Shown here: positions 1 through 11,845 of the stretch, piece after piece | Layout of the letters: each line of letters starts with the position of its first letter | How positions within the stretch are numbered: the first letter of the stretch is position 1 | Assembly: GCA_025201345.1 (NCBI GenBank) | Contig: JAIXMG010000009.1 | Coordinates: 1-64,000 of the forward strand | Direction: 5' to 3' | DNA length: 64,000 nt | Source: Thamnidium elegans | Lineage: Eukaryota > Mucoromycota > Mucoromycetes > Mucorales > Mucoraceae | Made by a program: the position numbers and the translations under genes | Notes under the pieces: generated by a model | What the model was told of the DNA's origin: nothing | The model's input: only the letters and a program-made list of their open reading frames with translations | Database searches by the model: none

Positions 1-3000
1 ACTGAACGTACTAACGGTTGGTTCGTTGGTTTCGTTGAAAAGATCAACACCATGATTGAGGTTGGTAAGTGTACTGAAGAGATCGATGCTGTCATCAAGG
101 AAGAAGAAGCCAAGCTTGAAGTTGTTCTTAAGGAATCTAAGCAAGAATGTGTTGATTCTGAAGTCACTGGTGATGTCTCTGGATCCATTTCTTTCTATGA
201 TAGACTTGGTTGGTCTGTTAAGACTCAAGTCGATGATATCAAGAAGACTATCAAGGAATCATCTGAAGATGAAACCAAGGTTGTTGAAAAAGATTGATGT
301 CGAAGTTGTCAAGGCCCAGTTAGAAAAGACCACTTGTGTTGAGCTTTCTAAGGCCAAGATTGAAATCAAGAAGGAAGAGGAGAAGGAGACTGTTGTTTCC
401 AAGGTTGAAGAAATTAAGGAAACTATTGTCGCTAAGCCTGAAGACAAGAAGGAAACTATTGTTACTGAAGCTGAAGTCAAGAAGGATACTGTTGTCGCTA
501 AGCCTGAAGACAAGAAGGAAACTATTGTCACCAAGGTTGATGACAACAAGGAAACTATTGTCACTGAAGTTGAAGACAAGAAGGAAACTATTGTTACTGA
601 AGTTGAAGTCAAGAAGGATACTGTTGTCGCTAAGCCTGAAGACAAGAAGGAAACTATTGTCACCAAGGTTGATGACAACAAGGAAACTATTGTCACTGAA
701 GTTGAAGACAAGAAGGAAACTATTGTTACTGAAGTTGAAGTCAAGAAGGATACTGTTGTCGCTAAGCCTGAAGACAAGAAGGAAACTATTGTCACCAAGG
801 TTGATGACAACAAGGAAACTATTGTCACTGAAGTTGAAGACAAGAAGGAAACTATTGTTACTGAAGTTGAAGTCAAGAAGGATACTGTTGTCGCTAAGCC
901 TGAAGACAAGAAGGAAACTATTGTCACCAAGGTTGATGACAACAAGGAAACTATTGTCACTGAAGTTGAAGACAAGAAGGAAACTATTGTTACTGAAGTT
1001 GAAGTCAAGAAGGATACTGTTGTCACTAAGCCTGAAGACAAGAAGGAAACTATTGTTACTGAAGTTGAAGTCAAGAAGGATACTATTGTCACCAAGTCTG
1101 AAGATAAAAAGCAAGCCGAAATTGTTGTTGTTACCAAGGATCAACTCACTTGTAAGTATTAAGAAAAAGTGGTAGATCTTATAATATACTAACAGTTTTA
1201 AAAATAGTGGAAGGTTCTAAGACTTGTGATAAGCTCGAAGAAACTACTGAACGTACCAATGGTTGGTTCATCGGTTTCGTAGAGAAGGTCAACTCTATGA
1301 TTGAAGTCGGTAAGTGTACTGAAGAGATCGATGCTGTTATTGTCGAAGAAGAAGCCAAGCTTGAAATTGTCCTTAAGGAATCCAAGCAAGACTTTGTCAG
1401 CACTGTCAGCACTGATGCTATCTCTGGATCCATCTCTTTCTATGATAGACTTGGTTGGTCAGTTAAGTCTCAAGTCAGCAACATCAAGAAGACTATCAAG
1501 GAATCCTCTGAAGATGATTCTAAGGTTATCCAAAAGATCGATGTTGAAGTTGTTAAGACTGAATTCAAGAAGACCACTGAGGTCGAACTTGTCAAGGCTA
1601 AGGTTGAAATCTTCGAAGAAGAGAAGAAACATACTGAAGCTGTTGTTGTTTCTAAGGAAGAACTTACCTGTAAGTGATTGTATATTAAATGTAATTTAAA
1701 ATTATAAACTAACGTAATAAACTATAGTGGAAGGTGCTAAGACTTGTGAAAAGCTCGAAGAGACCACTGAACGTACTAACGGTTGGTTTGTTGGTTTCGT
1801 TGAAAAGATCAACACCATGATTGAAGTTGGTAAAGATACTGAAGAAATCGATGCTGTCATCAAGGAAGAAGAAGCCAAGCTTGAAGTTGTTCTTAAGGAA
1901 TCTAAGCAAGAATGTGTTGATTCTGAAGTCACTGGTGATGTCTCTGGATCCATTTCTTTCTATGATAGACTTGGTTGGTCTGTTAAGACTCAAGTCGATG
2001 ATATCAAGAAGACTATCAAGGAATCATCTGAAGATGAAACCAAGGTTGTTGAAAAGATTGATGTCGAAGTTGTCAAGACCCAGTTAGAAAAGACTACCTG
2101 TGTTGAACTTTCTAAGGCCAAGGTTGAAATCAAGAAGGAAGAAGAAAAGAAGGAAACTATTGTTTCTGAAGTTGATGAGAAGAAGGATACTGAAATCGTT
2201 GTTGTTTCCAAGGATCAACTTACTTGTAAGTTGTTTAAACTAAATGAATGTTTTATTTGATCTAACGTTATTATTATTATTATTATTATAGTGGAAGGTT
2301 CCAAGACTTGTGATAAGCTCGAAGAAACTACTGAACGCACCAATGGTTGGTTCATCGGTTTCGTTGAAAAGATTAACTCCATGATTGAGGTTGGTAAGTG
2401 TACCGAAGAAATCGATGCTGTTATTGTTGAAGAAGAGGCCAAGCTTCAAGTTGTTCTCAAGGAATCTAAGCAAGACTTTGTCAGCACTGTCACTGCTGAT
2501 TCCATCTCTGGATCCATCTCTTTCTACGACAGACTCCAATGGTCTATCAACTCTCAAGTCAACGATATTAAGAAGACTATCAAGGAATCCTCTGAAGATG
2601 ATTCTAAGGTTATCCAAAAGATTGATGTTGAAGTTGTCAAGACTGAATTCAAGAAGTCAACCGAAGTTGAACTTGTCAAGGCTAAGGTTGAAATCTATGA
2701 AGAAGAGAAGAAGCACATTGAAGTTGTCGTTGTTTCCAAGGAGGAACTTACCTGTAAGTGATAAATTCGAATTTTTTTATTTTTTTTCGAAACAAACTAA
2801 CACATAATATTTTATAGTGGAAGGTGCTAAGACTTGTGAAAAGCTCGAAGAGACCACTGAACGTACTAACGGTTGGTTCGTTGGTTTCGTTGAAAAGATC
2901 AACACCATGATTGAGGTTGGTAAGTGTACTGAAGAGATCGATGCTGTCATCAAGGAAGAAGAAGCCAAGCTTGAAGTTGTTCTTAAGGAATCTAAGCAAG

Positions 3001-5342
3001 AATGTGTTGATTCTGAAGTCACTGGTGATGTCTCTGGATCCATTTCTTTCTATGATAGACTTGGTTGGTCTGTTAAGACTCAAGTCGATGATATCAAGAA
3101 GACTATCAAGGAATCATCTGAAGATGAAACCAAGGTTGTTGAAAAGATTGATGTCGAAGTTGTCAAGGCCCAGTTAGAAAAGACCACTTGTGTTGAGCTT
3201 TCTAAGGCCAAGATTGAAATCAAGAAGGAAGAAAAGAAGGTAGTTGAGGTTGTCAAGGAGGAGGACAAGAACGTAGTTGAAGTTGTCAAGAAGGAGGACA
3301 AGAAGGTATTTGAGGTTGTCAAGAAGGAGGATGACAAGAAGGTGATCGAAGTTGTTAAGAAGGAAGAAGACAAGAAACAAACTGAAATTGTTGTTTCTAA
3401 GGACCAATTTACCTGTAAGTCATACCGTGAATATATACATATTTATATATATGTATAATATACTAACTTTTTTAAACCATTTGCAGTGGAAGGTGCTAAT
3501 ACCTGTGACAAGCTCGAAGATGTTACTGATCGCACTAATGGTTGGTTCATTGGTTTTATTGAAAAGATCAATTCTATGATCGAAGTCGGTGATTGTACTG
3601 AAGATATTGAAGCCGTTATTGTTGAAGAAGAAGCTAAGCTCCAAGTTGTCCTCAAGGAATCCAAGGAAGACGTTACTGAATCTGTTTCTACTGGTGTCGT
3701 TTCTGGCTCTCTCTCATTCTACGACAAGCTCCAATGGACTATCAAGTCTCAAGTCGGTGATATCAAGAAGACTATCAAGGAATCTGCTCAAGATGGCTCC
3801 AAGGTTGTTCAAAAGATCGATATTGAAGCTGCCAAGGTTGAATTCAAGAAGACTACTGCCGTTGAACTCTCTAAGGCTAAGTCTGAAGTCTACAAGGAAA
3901 CAGTTGTTGCTACCGAAGCTGAAGCCAGCGTTATCATTGCTAAGCCCTCTAAAGAAGTAACCAAGACTGGAATTGTTTACGAAACTATCGAACAAGCTGA
4001 AACTGAAACCCGTAAGGCCTTAATCTGTACTGTTGATTACACCAAGACCAGATTTGCCGATTGGTATGATGTCTTCTTCGGAAGACTCAGATCTATTATC
4101 TATGTTGCTGGTGATGCTTCTTATGAAAAGGAGGTCCAAAAGGTTATTGAATGCTCTCTTGAAGAAGCCAAGGTTATTATCAAGGAATCCAAGCAAGCCT
4201 TTAAATTTGATTACAGTGTCTCTGAGGAATCATCTGATATCTCTGTTACTGTCAAGAACACTCAACAACAAGCTATTGAATCTTTAGATAGTATATATAC
4301 TATTGTTTCTGAACAAGTTTCTGTTGTTCAAGAAATCGTCAAGACCTCTGATGTCGAATTGATTGAGGAAAAGATTATTGTTATTGAGGAACAAGCTAAG
4401 CACAAGACCTGCGCCGCTATTGAGTCTACTGCCGAAACTGCCATCTCTTGTGGTTTCCAAGGAAAGACAATTACTTGGGTTGAAACTGCTCAAATCCCTA
4501 GTTCTTTCAAGGGTGTCAAGGTATTTGCCTTTGACTTAGTTGATTCTGTTGTCAACTACCGTGCCTCTATCTCTAGAGCCTGGTACAGCATTGTTAGCTT
4601 GAAAGATGACTCTACCTTCGCCCATATTGATGTTGAAGGACTTATCATTCGTTGGTACAATCTTTACCTTGAACAACGTCTCAAGGCCAAGCACTCTCAA
4701 TCTGATTTCTCTATTCTCCTTATTGCTTTCAGGTTAATCTTGGCCGAGTTCTCTATTGTTGGCGCCTTTACCGAAGCTGAGATTACTGCTCTCTGTGGGG
4801 CCTGGACTAAGCTCGAACTTTTTGAAGACGCTTCTGCTAGTATCCGTAAGATCAAACAACTCGATGGTGTTTACGCTGTTGCTATCTCTCATGCTTTCAC
4901 TATCCGTACTATGATGGATCTTGCTCGCGCTGGCTGTCTCTGCTGGCACGCTCAGTTCACAGCTGATATGTTCGCTGCCTGTACTATCAACAATGGTACT
5001 AGTGAAGAAGTCACTGTTGTCTCCAACACTGCTATGCTTCTTGGTTTGAACGACGCTAGCGAACTTGCTGTTGTTTCTTCTAACCCCAAGATTCTTGCTG
5101 CTGCCAAAGAATACGGATCCAAGACTGTTATGATTAACCGTTATAGTGAGGTCTCTGTTCAACAAGAATTTGATATTGAATTCAGTGCTCTTGACATCTT
5201 CTCTGAAAGCTTCGAAACTTTCTATCAAACCAAGGTTTATTATACTAAGGTTGAGGTCCCTGTTACTCGCTCTTGGTTCCAAAGAGCTGTCTCTACCGTG
5301 ACTGAAACTGCTGAATCTGTTTCTCATGCCATTATTGGTTAA
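1..5342 (+). CDS. Tandem-exon helical-repeat protein with C-terminal HAD-like domain (5' end outside window)
   Basis: Exons read as 1-1151 (partial), 1208-1669, 1728-2225, 2292-2753, 2818-3414 and 3487-5342, with GTAAGT-type donors and CTAAC-like branch sites. Every junction is phase 1 (ACT/ACC T, then TG GAA), so each internal exon is a multiple of 3 and frame-neutral. Each exon encodes one ~110-residue helical Lys/Glu-rich module with conserved NGWF.GF, EEEAKL, VLKESK and SGS.SFYD motifs, followed by a variable charged linker. The last exon has a C-type module, then a second diverged module (DWYDVFFGRLRS), then about 200 residues resembling a type II haloacid-dehalogenase fold (FAFDLVDSVV, VVSSNPKILAAA). 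The product is probably an elongated cytoplasmic or membrane-associated structural protein; I do not know its function. Exon 1 carries a one-base insertion (about 286-291) that breaks its frame. TAA at 5340-5342. Confidence 0.8.
431..1100 (+). repeat. Coding minisatellite, 33-bp unit organised as 132-bp higher-order repeat
   Basis: Inside exon 1 an 11-residue unit (xKPEDKKETIV / TKVDDNKETIV / TEVEDKKETIV / TEVEVKKDTVV) repeats. Four complete 132-bp four-unit blocks start at 497, 629, 761 and 893, and partial units lie on both sides. The blocks look almost identical, pointing to recent expansion. The equivalent linkers in the other exons are much shorter. Confidence 0.9.
1728..2817 (+). repeat. 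A+B exon pair, unit of a ~1.09-kb tandem duplication
   Basis: Exon 3 (type A, ECVDSEVTGD variant) plus exon 4 (type B, DFVSTV variant) with their introns span 1090 bp. The same A-B order precedes it (partial A at 1-1151, B at 1208-1669) and another A follows at 2818. Type A exons at 1 and 2857 match over about 370 bp except for one extra A. The array therefore grew by duplicating exon pairs, not single exons. Confidence 0.8.
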
Positions 5343-5532
5343 AAAAAAATATTATTAGTTTAGTTTTTTAAAAAAAAAAGTGTATTAACATAAATAAAAT
5401 TTGAAATTTATATTACTTCTTTGACCCTTTTTATTTTTACAAAATCCGCTACATCACGTGTGGAGTGCGTTCTTATAACTTTAACAGCAAAAATTAAATG
5501 TTTCCTTTCTATTCTCTCTAAATATATTTAAA

Positions 5533-6314
5533 ATGCCAGTAAGCTCATCTGTTTTTCTTTTTAAAAAAAAACCAGATGATTTTAAGTATATGTATTTTTT
5601 TTTTCTCTCTCTCTCTCTAGATTAATTGGTTATTACTCGTCAGTAGACAAGGCAAAGTTCGCCTTACAAAATGGTTCGTCACTATTCCACCTAAAGAAAA
5701 AGCAAAGATTGTTAAAGATGCCACTCAACTCGTATTGGCCAGAAGAGTTAAGATGTGTAATTTCCTCGAATATAAAGGTAAAATAAAACCTTTCAATATA
5801 TCATTTTCTAGTTGTTAACTTCGTTACTTGGAAACAGACCAAAAAATTGTATACAGAAGGTACATATTCAATTTACAGCAACAATAGAGTTTTTTATTCA
5901 CTTTTTTTTTTTTTTTTGCAGATATGCAAGTCTTTTTTTTGTAGCAGGCATTAACCAAGATGATAACGAACTCATCACACTCGAAATTATTCACCGCTAT
6001 GTAGAAATCCTCGATCGTTATTTCGGAAACGTAAGTTGTTGTTAAATATATTTTAGCGAGAAATATTAAATAACAATATACGAATGTAGGTTTGTGAACT
6101 TGATTTAATTTTCAACTTTCAAAAGGTAAAAGAGAGATACAAGATATTATAGATTGAATGCTGACAAAAGTTGTACATATAGGCATATTTTATTTTGGAT
6201 GAATTACTTATTGCTGGTGAATTACAAGAAACCAGTAAAAAATCAGTATTAAGAGTAATCACACAAGAGGATCAGTTCGAAGAGCAGGAAGGAAATGAGC
6301 CTAAGGCTGCTTAG
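5533..6314 (+). CDS. aps1: AP-1 complex subunit sigma
   Basis: Small (sigma) adaptin of the clathrin AP-1 complex at the trans-Golgi/endosome. Exons: 5533-5538, 5621-5777, 5838-5859, 5922-6030, 6090-6125, 6183-6314, giving 153 residues, the usual family length. The start is M-P joined to [19 protein letters not shown]; family landmarks [39 protein letters not shown] and [13 protein letters not shown] all appear in frame. The 6-nt first exon and the 22-nt third exon (DQKIVYR) are needed to keep the frame and the conserved sequence. It is followed by a convergent minus-strand reading frame. Confident call. Confidence 0.95.
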
Positions 6315-6394
6315 AAAAAAAGAGAGGAAGAGAAATATATCACGAATAAAATTTATAAAGAATGAAAACACGTATTTTTTTTATTTATTTTTTC

Positions 6395-6889
6395 TCATAG
6401 CTCAACTGGTTTAGCTTGTATAATATTACTATACCATTTTACTATCTCTTGGTTAGGTATATGTCCTTTTATTGAGCTAATTAAGGATGACATGAGTTGC
6501 AAGTTCTTTGCAGACCAACTAGTAGGATCATGCTTACTATCATTTAGCGGTTGAATATGATCAAAATAAAGCCGATGACCAGTGATTGCACATTTCATGT
6601 CTTTTTTTTTTTTTCTTTTTTTTTTGCAAAGGTCAAATAATTCTGTTCGTGTTACAAGATTGATACCTTTAACTCCAAGAGACCTAGCGCGATTTTTCAT
6701 ATTTTTAACCCGCCTCTTTACAAAATCTGATAGACCTTCATCGTTGATATCTGTTGTTGTTTTATGCAAAAAGAGATGTCCCTGTTCGAAACCAGTGCAT
6801 GACGAGTTTTCGTTATAGTAGCATCGATTTAAATTTGAGAGACACTCTGGTTCGTTTTCGGTACCTTTAACATTACATTGTGAAACTCT
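6395..6889 (-). CDS. HNH-nuclease-like protein, 5' end unresolved
   Basis: An open frame of about 165 codons ends at 6395 without a convincing ATG. Its C-terminal half has CAITGHRLYFDHIQPL followed by W...NLQ and SIKGH, the spacing of an HNH/beta-beta-alpha metal fold, although a second Cys pair is not visible. The N-terminal half has KNRARSLGVKGINLVTRTELFDL, a helix-turn-rich segment. A separate frame starting with ATG at 7214 and ending at 7062 (acidic, SSDEETSDISDQE) may be an upstream exon, but I could not find clean splice sites joining them. It may be a domesticated mobile-element nuclease, a partial gene, or a pseudogene. Confidence 0.45.
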   Translation of the reverse strand, partial: RVSQCNVKGTENEPECLSNLNRCYYNENSSCTGFEQGHLFLHKTTTDINDEGLSDFVKRRVKNMKNRARSLGVKGINLVTRTELFDLCKKKRKKKKDMKCAITGHRLYFDHIQPLNDSKHDPTSWSAKNLQLMSSLISSIKGHIPNQEIVKWYSNIIQAKPVEL

Positions 6890-7214
6890 TCATTGCTGTA
6901 TAGTTTTACTCAGTAAAAAAAAAAAGAAAAAAAAAAGCGTGATGCATTAATTTTTTATATAAGAGAACTTCTTCTGTTCCCAGCTTTAACACCACTATTA
7001 CCGCTATTTAATTTTAGGGTAGAATCCAATTTCACAAAACCACTAAGTAGAGGCAGTTGTTCTAAGAGGAGCTACACCCGTTTGTACCGTCCATGTCAAA
7101 AGTTTCTTGGTCGCTAATATCACTTGTCTCTTCATCGGAAGAGATAGCAATATAATCGAGATTATCATCAACTGAAGTACGAGGATATACAGAGTCTTGT
7201 TCGGGAACGTTCAT

Positions 7215-7736
7215 GTCATATTTGCGGTGCTTGTAGTTCCTCGTTTTATTGTTTAGAATCCTTTTTTTTTTTTTTTTTTTTTTTTTGCTAATAAAAAAGA
7301 AAAGGATACGTAATATATATACGCGTATACAGTGTAATCTACTTTAAAAAGTTTGAAAGGGAAAAAACAACTAAAGCTAGAGATATTTAGATGTCAGCAT
7401 GTAGCTACTGTTAATTGCGGCACATGATATAAATATTGATACACCATCAATTTACAAGGTTGATCAAAAAACAAAGTGTAACAAAATTCCCTTTTTTAAC
7501 CAAACAAAAAAAAAAGACCGTGCGCCGAGACAATAAAAGTTCATTTTTGAAAGATGTGTACATAGTACAAAAAGATATTTGTCTTGTATACGAATTCGTT
7601 GTTAAAATGAAGAAGAAAAAAAAAAGATGGAATAAATAATGATTATTTTATTTAATCATTATGATATATTATGCTAACTACAACTTTTTTTATTCTATAA
7701 ATGTCAAAATTTAAATAAAAAAGGAAACCAGTTTTT
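7215..7736. other. Intergenic, no gene seen
   Basis: AT-rich spacer with a long T tract near 7261-7286 and A tracts. A short plus-strand open frame at 7436-7639 is low-complexity (Lys-rich) and not supported. Confidence 0.5.
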
Positions 7737-9322
7737 TTATCTTTCCTCATTGACTACATTTCCTTCACCTCCACTTCGTTCAGTTGTTCCCTTTAAACCA
7801 ATTTCAGCAACAGACTCAAATACGTTATCTTTAGCTTGTTCTCCAAGTCCAGCATGCATATTATTTAATCGAGCGTCACTTTCTGGTCCTACATCTAGTG
7901 CTTCTAAAGCGCGTTTAAATGCAACGTCAAAATTGGTAGGTAAATGATCTAGTAGGATGGACATGCGAATAATCAGCTCTGTAGAGACTTTCTCGGGCGT
8001 TGAGCGTTCTATCACAATACGTGATTCGTTGTTAGGAATAGGATCCTATAAATCTTGTTAGTATATTTTTTTGTTTTTTTAAAAAAAAAAGGAAAGAATG
8101 TCACTTACGAGCCAAAATTGATATACAGTGCCTGCAACATAAAGCTTTTTTAAAACAAAAAACAAAAAAAAGGTTAGATAATTAGATGAAATCAACTGAT
8201 GATAATACTTTACTCTTGGGTTGGACATGGATTCTAAACACCTACGACGACACTCAGCAACACGCTCAAATGCTTCCTTCCATTTTTTATTATTATCCAA
8301 TTCACCCATCCAAAACAGTTGCCCAATACCCATATTATTTGCTGCTTCCGCGCCTGCAATAATCAATTCCTTCACATCCATCATTGATCCGTAACTGAGT
8401 TTACTTACAAAATCATCTGCAAATACAATGGACTGAATTTGATCCTACACATCAAAACGATTAAATAAAACTGATTACCATTGTTTTTTGCTTTTGGTTT
8501 TTACCTTGTACTTGTTTGCCAAGTCTAAACTTAAACCGCAAGCTGGAGCATACCCGATACTATAAATACTAAACTCTCCATCTTTCCCTTTTCTAAACTC
8601 GTTGATGTAATCTTGAAGCATGATGGTTAAGATAGCTGCAGTGGATGCACCTAAACTATGACCGACAATATAAAGTGAAGTTGTGGAATGTTTGTTGACA
8701 TATGCAATTAATTTAGGCGCAATATGACGAAAGAACCAAGTAGCTGAAGACTAAAATAATCGTTAAAGCTCATATTCCTGCTTAATAAAAAAAAACATTT
8801 ACCTTCATTCCTTTATGAACAAGACCGCCTTTCCAAGGCTCATATTCACACACCAGATCGGTCATGGTATCAAATGTACTCTAATAGTATATACGTATTT
8901 AGTCGCAATTTTATATATACATATATATAGTGTATATTTATTACCATAGTACCTCGAATACTTAACACAATAGCATTTAATTTTCGATCTCTTGCAATAA
9001 AATAGCTTGGTCTAAACGCAGCACCCGTTCTAAACTCGTACGCTAATAAGTCTTCTTTGGGTATATTTAAATGTTCACAAATAGAGAGTGCGTCTGATTG
9101 AGCTCGCACAGCATCCGAAAAGATACCATTTCCTTTGCCTATAAAATTTAACCCTTTCCAACCGTATGATGCCATCGCATATCTCCACATATAAGAGGCC
9201 ATCTTGATCTCTGCTACATCTTGTACCAGGTCCCAGGTTCTCTCTCTTGGTAGATCACCATAAAATTTTTCAACTACGTTAAACCCAGCTAAAATTTGAA
9301 GATTGGATAATTCAAATCCTTG

Positions 9323-9354
<32 letters not shown>

Positions 9355-10547
9355 GTATAAGTTTCTAGTATTAAACAAGCTGATTTAAAATGAACTTACA
9401 AAAGCAACGAGTAATTTTCCAATAGCACGTAATACCTGACTAGTTTCTTTAGCCATAGTCCATGATCCAATGGTATCCAAAATAGGAAATGATTTTAAAC
9501 TGTCATCATCTGTATTCAAAAGGGGATAGTCTAATGTTTCTTTTCTTTCGATTGGTTCAGGAACAGTAGGTTGTTGTTGAAAATTAAACCAAGAAGAAAG
9601 TGTATCTATAAAGGTAGCTTCCTTGGCCGTTTCCTTTGCTGGTAGTACCTTTGTAATTTCTTCAGACATGGCACGTGACAGAGATAACTTTAAAGGTTGA
9701 CCCTGATTTGATAGATCCGAGTCATCACTACTATCATCTGGATAATCCTGTTCAAACTTTCTAAACTGAATATCGGTTGTATTACGTTGATTTTTTAAAT
9801 GTTGGTTAAACTGTTGAATTAATTCTTTATCAGATAATTCCTGCGTTGCTAATACTTGTTTTTGTTGATCAATTAACCAATTCATTTTTGACATGTCAAC
9901 AGATGCTCTACGTTGAGATGTATCGAATAAAATATACTGGTACGCAATCTGTGCTTGAATAGCGCCTACACCTGATGTCATGCAGGTCTTTCGACTTACT
10001 TGTGAAGTAGCACCAATGGATAATTTTTTTTCCATCACTTCATAATAGCTCGTGAAAATCTCTGGCATACCTTCCAAGTTTTTTATTCGGATCTCTGATC
10101 GACCGATATGTTTGTCCAAGAAAAATGTGTAACTATCGTATAGGTCAAGCTGAATGGTATCAAATAATTGATTGTGATATGTCACTCGGAGTTCAAACCC
10201 TTCATTCCACTTTCCTTCAGCATATTCTGATATAGATGTCTTGTAAGATTGGTCTTTTTTTAATTTTAATTAATAAAAAAGGGATATATATACTTTTTTT
10301 TTTTTTAATAAGAATTATTTTATTTTTATACCTCCTAGAGTTATTGTAACATAAGGTCTTTTTACTGGAATATTGAGAAAGCAACCATGTATTGTAATCT
10401 AAATGAAAGAAGTTTTTTTTTTTATATATAAATATATATAAGTAGATTGTAATCGACCTAAATGTCAAGGACGTTTACCCTTAACGTTCCAGGTAATAGT
10501 GGAGGTGTTCTCGTTTGTTGTAACGTAGGTGGTTCTTGTGTAGTCAT
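7737..10547 (-). CDS. C2-domain class-3 lipase (diacylglycerol-lipase-like)
   Basis: Exons (high to low): 10547-10479, 10398-10332, 10253-9400, 9325-8945, 8880-8803, 8750-8505, 8444-8214, 8144-8109, 8045-7737; they join in frame to 756 residues. An N-terminal C2 domain (residues ~15-130; GTLRITIHGC, YVTITLGD, ELRVTYHNQ) precedes a long linker and an alpha/beta-hydrolase class-3 lipase domain. The catalytic set is visible: GHSLGAS (Ser515), FADDFV (Asp575 or 576) and LLDHLP (His688), the last resembling the DH-P motif of sn-1 diacylglycerol lipases. No signal peptide or multi-pass N-terminus is present, so it is probably a cytosolic enzyme recruited to membranes by C2. Substrate is inferred, not shown. 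Confidence 0.9.
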
Positions 10548-10755
10548 TTATATAAAAGGTAGATAAAAATATAAAAAAATAACGAAAGAGAGAAAAAGAG
10601 GAGTCAATGAAAATGAGCCAGATTGGGGCAATATCCAAAAAAGCTTTTTTGTTGTTGACAACAATGACATAATTTGTAACGTTCTGCCTTTTAAAAAAAT
10701 GAAGAGAGAGAAAAAAATGCGGTTTATTTTGTACTTGTAAAAGAAATATACAATG

Positions 10756-11197
10756 TTAGCCTGGTCCAACCTTAGGAATATCATGATGTTCACTAAGCAT
10801 TTCCAACTTGTTGTTAAACTCAGATACTCGATCTTTATGTGATTTAGTTGCTGCCTTTGACACTCTTTCCATTTGCTATAATAACAATAGTGAGTATATA
10901 TATATATATGTATAAATATGTATATATATAAAGCTTACTCTTTGACGTTTTATTTCTTCAAATTTACGTTCGGCTTCTGTTTTTTCAACATCTTGGTATC
11001 GTTGATCTTTACTAGCGCTCTCTTCACGTAAAGCACGTTCCAACTTTTCTTTACTTGATTTGGACTTTTTTTTCTTTCTAAACATATAATCAATAAACTG
11101 ATGTATTTCAACATTTCTTTCTTTCTTACTTTATAGAGGCTGCTTCGCCTCCTTTAAACTTTAGCGATCCCTTCTTAACGTGGTCATACGCCGACAT
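10756..11197 (-). CDS. FAM32A: FAM32A-family protein
   Basis: Three exons, 11197-11130, 11077-10939 and 10875-10756, encode 108 residues. The start MSAYDHVKKGSLKFKGG, the Lys-rich stretch, and the C-terminus (SHKDRVSEFNNKLEMLSEHHDIPKVGPG) match the FAM32A family, a small nuclear protein known from structures of the C complex/post-catalytic spliceosome. It lies 158 bp downstream of the RhoGAP gene on the same strand. Length and both conserved ends agree with the family, so the call is firm; the role in this organism is inferred. Confidence 0.92.
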
Positions 11198-11355
11198 TGA
11201 GATGAGTAAAGAAAGAAAAGAAAAAAAAAACTTTAAAAAAAAAGCCTTGCAAAAAGAAAAAAGAACTGTCCGGCCCGCAAAATAACAATAAAAAAAAGGG
11301 GAGGCTGCATAAATATTTTTAATAAAGAGTGTAAGAAAATTATATACAAATGCGT

Positions 11356-11814
11356 TTAAATGTAACCAGCATTTTGCCTAGGAGGGACAGCAGCATTAGA
11401 AGGAGTTTCTTCATTCGTACGTAATTGATAAGTTCCTAGAATGGAACTCAAGTCTTCACCTGGTTGCAATGGAGGTAAATGTATTCTACGGTGATCAACA
11501 CCACCGTTTGATTTACTATTGATTGTTTCAATCACAAACAGAGTATCCATATGGTTCAAGATATATTCTATCATACCAATCTTATGATTCATTTCCAACA
11601 AGTCTCGGTTCTCGTCTTGATCCCGTAACAAGGTAGGTCCGAAGATAACTGCAAGGTTTTTAGATGTCATTAAATTCTCCTTGTTTCGTTGTTGAATTCG
11701 GTATAAATGATCCATAAGGTATTTCAACGTATTAAAGTTTTCAATTGGTAATGTTTGAATTAATTGTGTAACTGCTTGTAACTGCTCTGCGCTATTGCTA
11801 ATCACTACACAAAT

Positions 11815-11845
<31 letters not shown>

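Noticed and set aside
497..1024. Regular 132-bp repeats as a possible CRISPR-like array
   Set aside because: Repeats are contiguous, in frame and without unique spacers; this is a coding minisatellite in a eukaryote.
259..1144. Long minus-strand and alternative-frame open frames opposite the coding minisatellite
   Set aside because: They are by-products of the GAA/AAG-rich repeat, which leaves all frames open; they lack independent support.
8400..8425. Possible intron starting GTAAGT in the lipase gene
   Set aside because: Reading through gives the conserved FADDFVSKLSYGS block in frame, so the GTAAGT here is coding.
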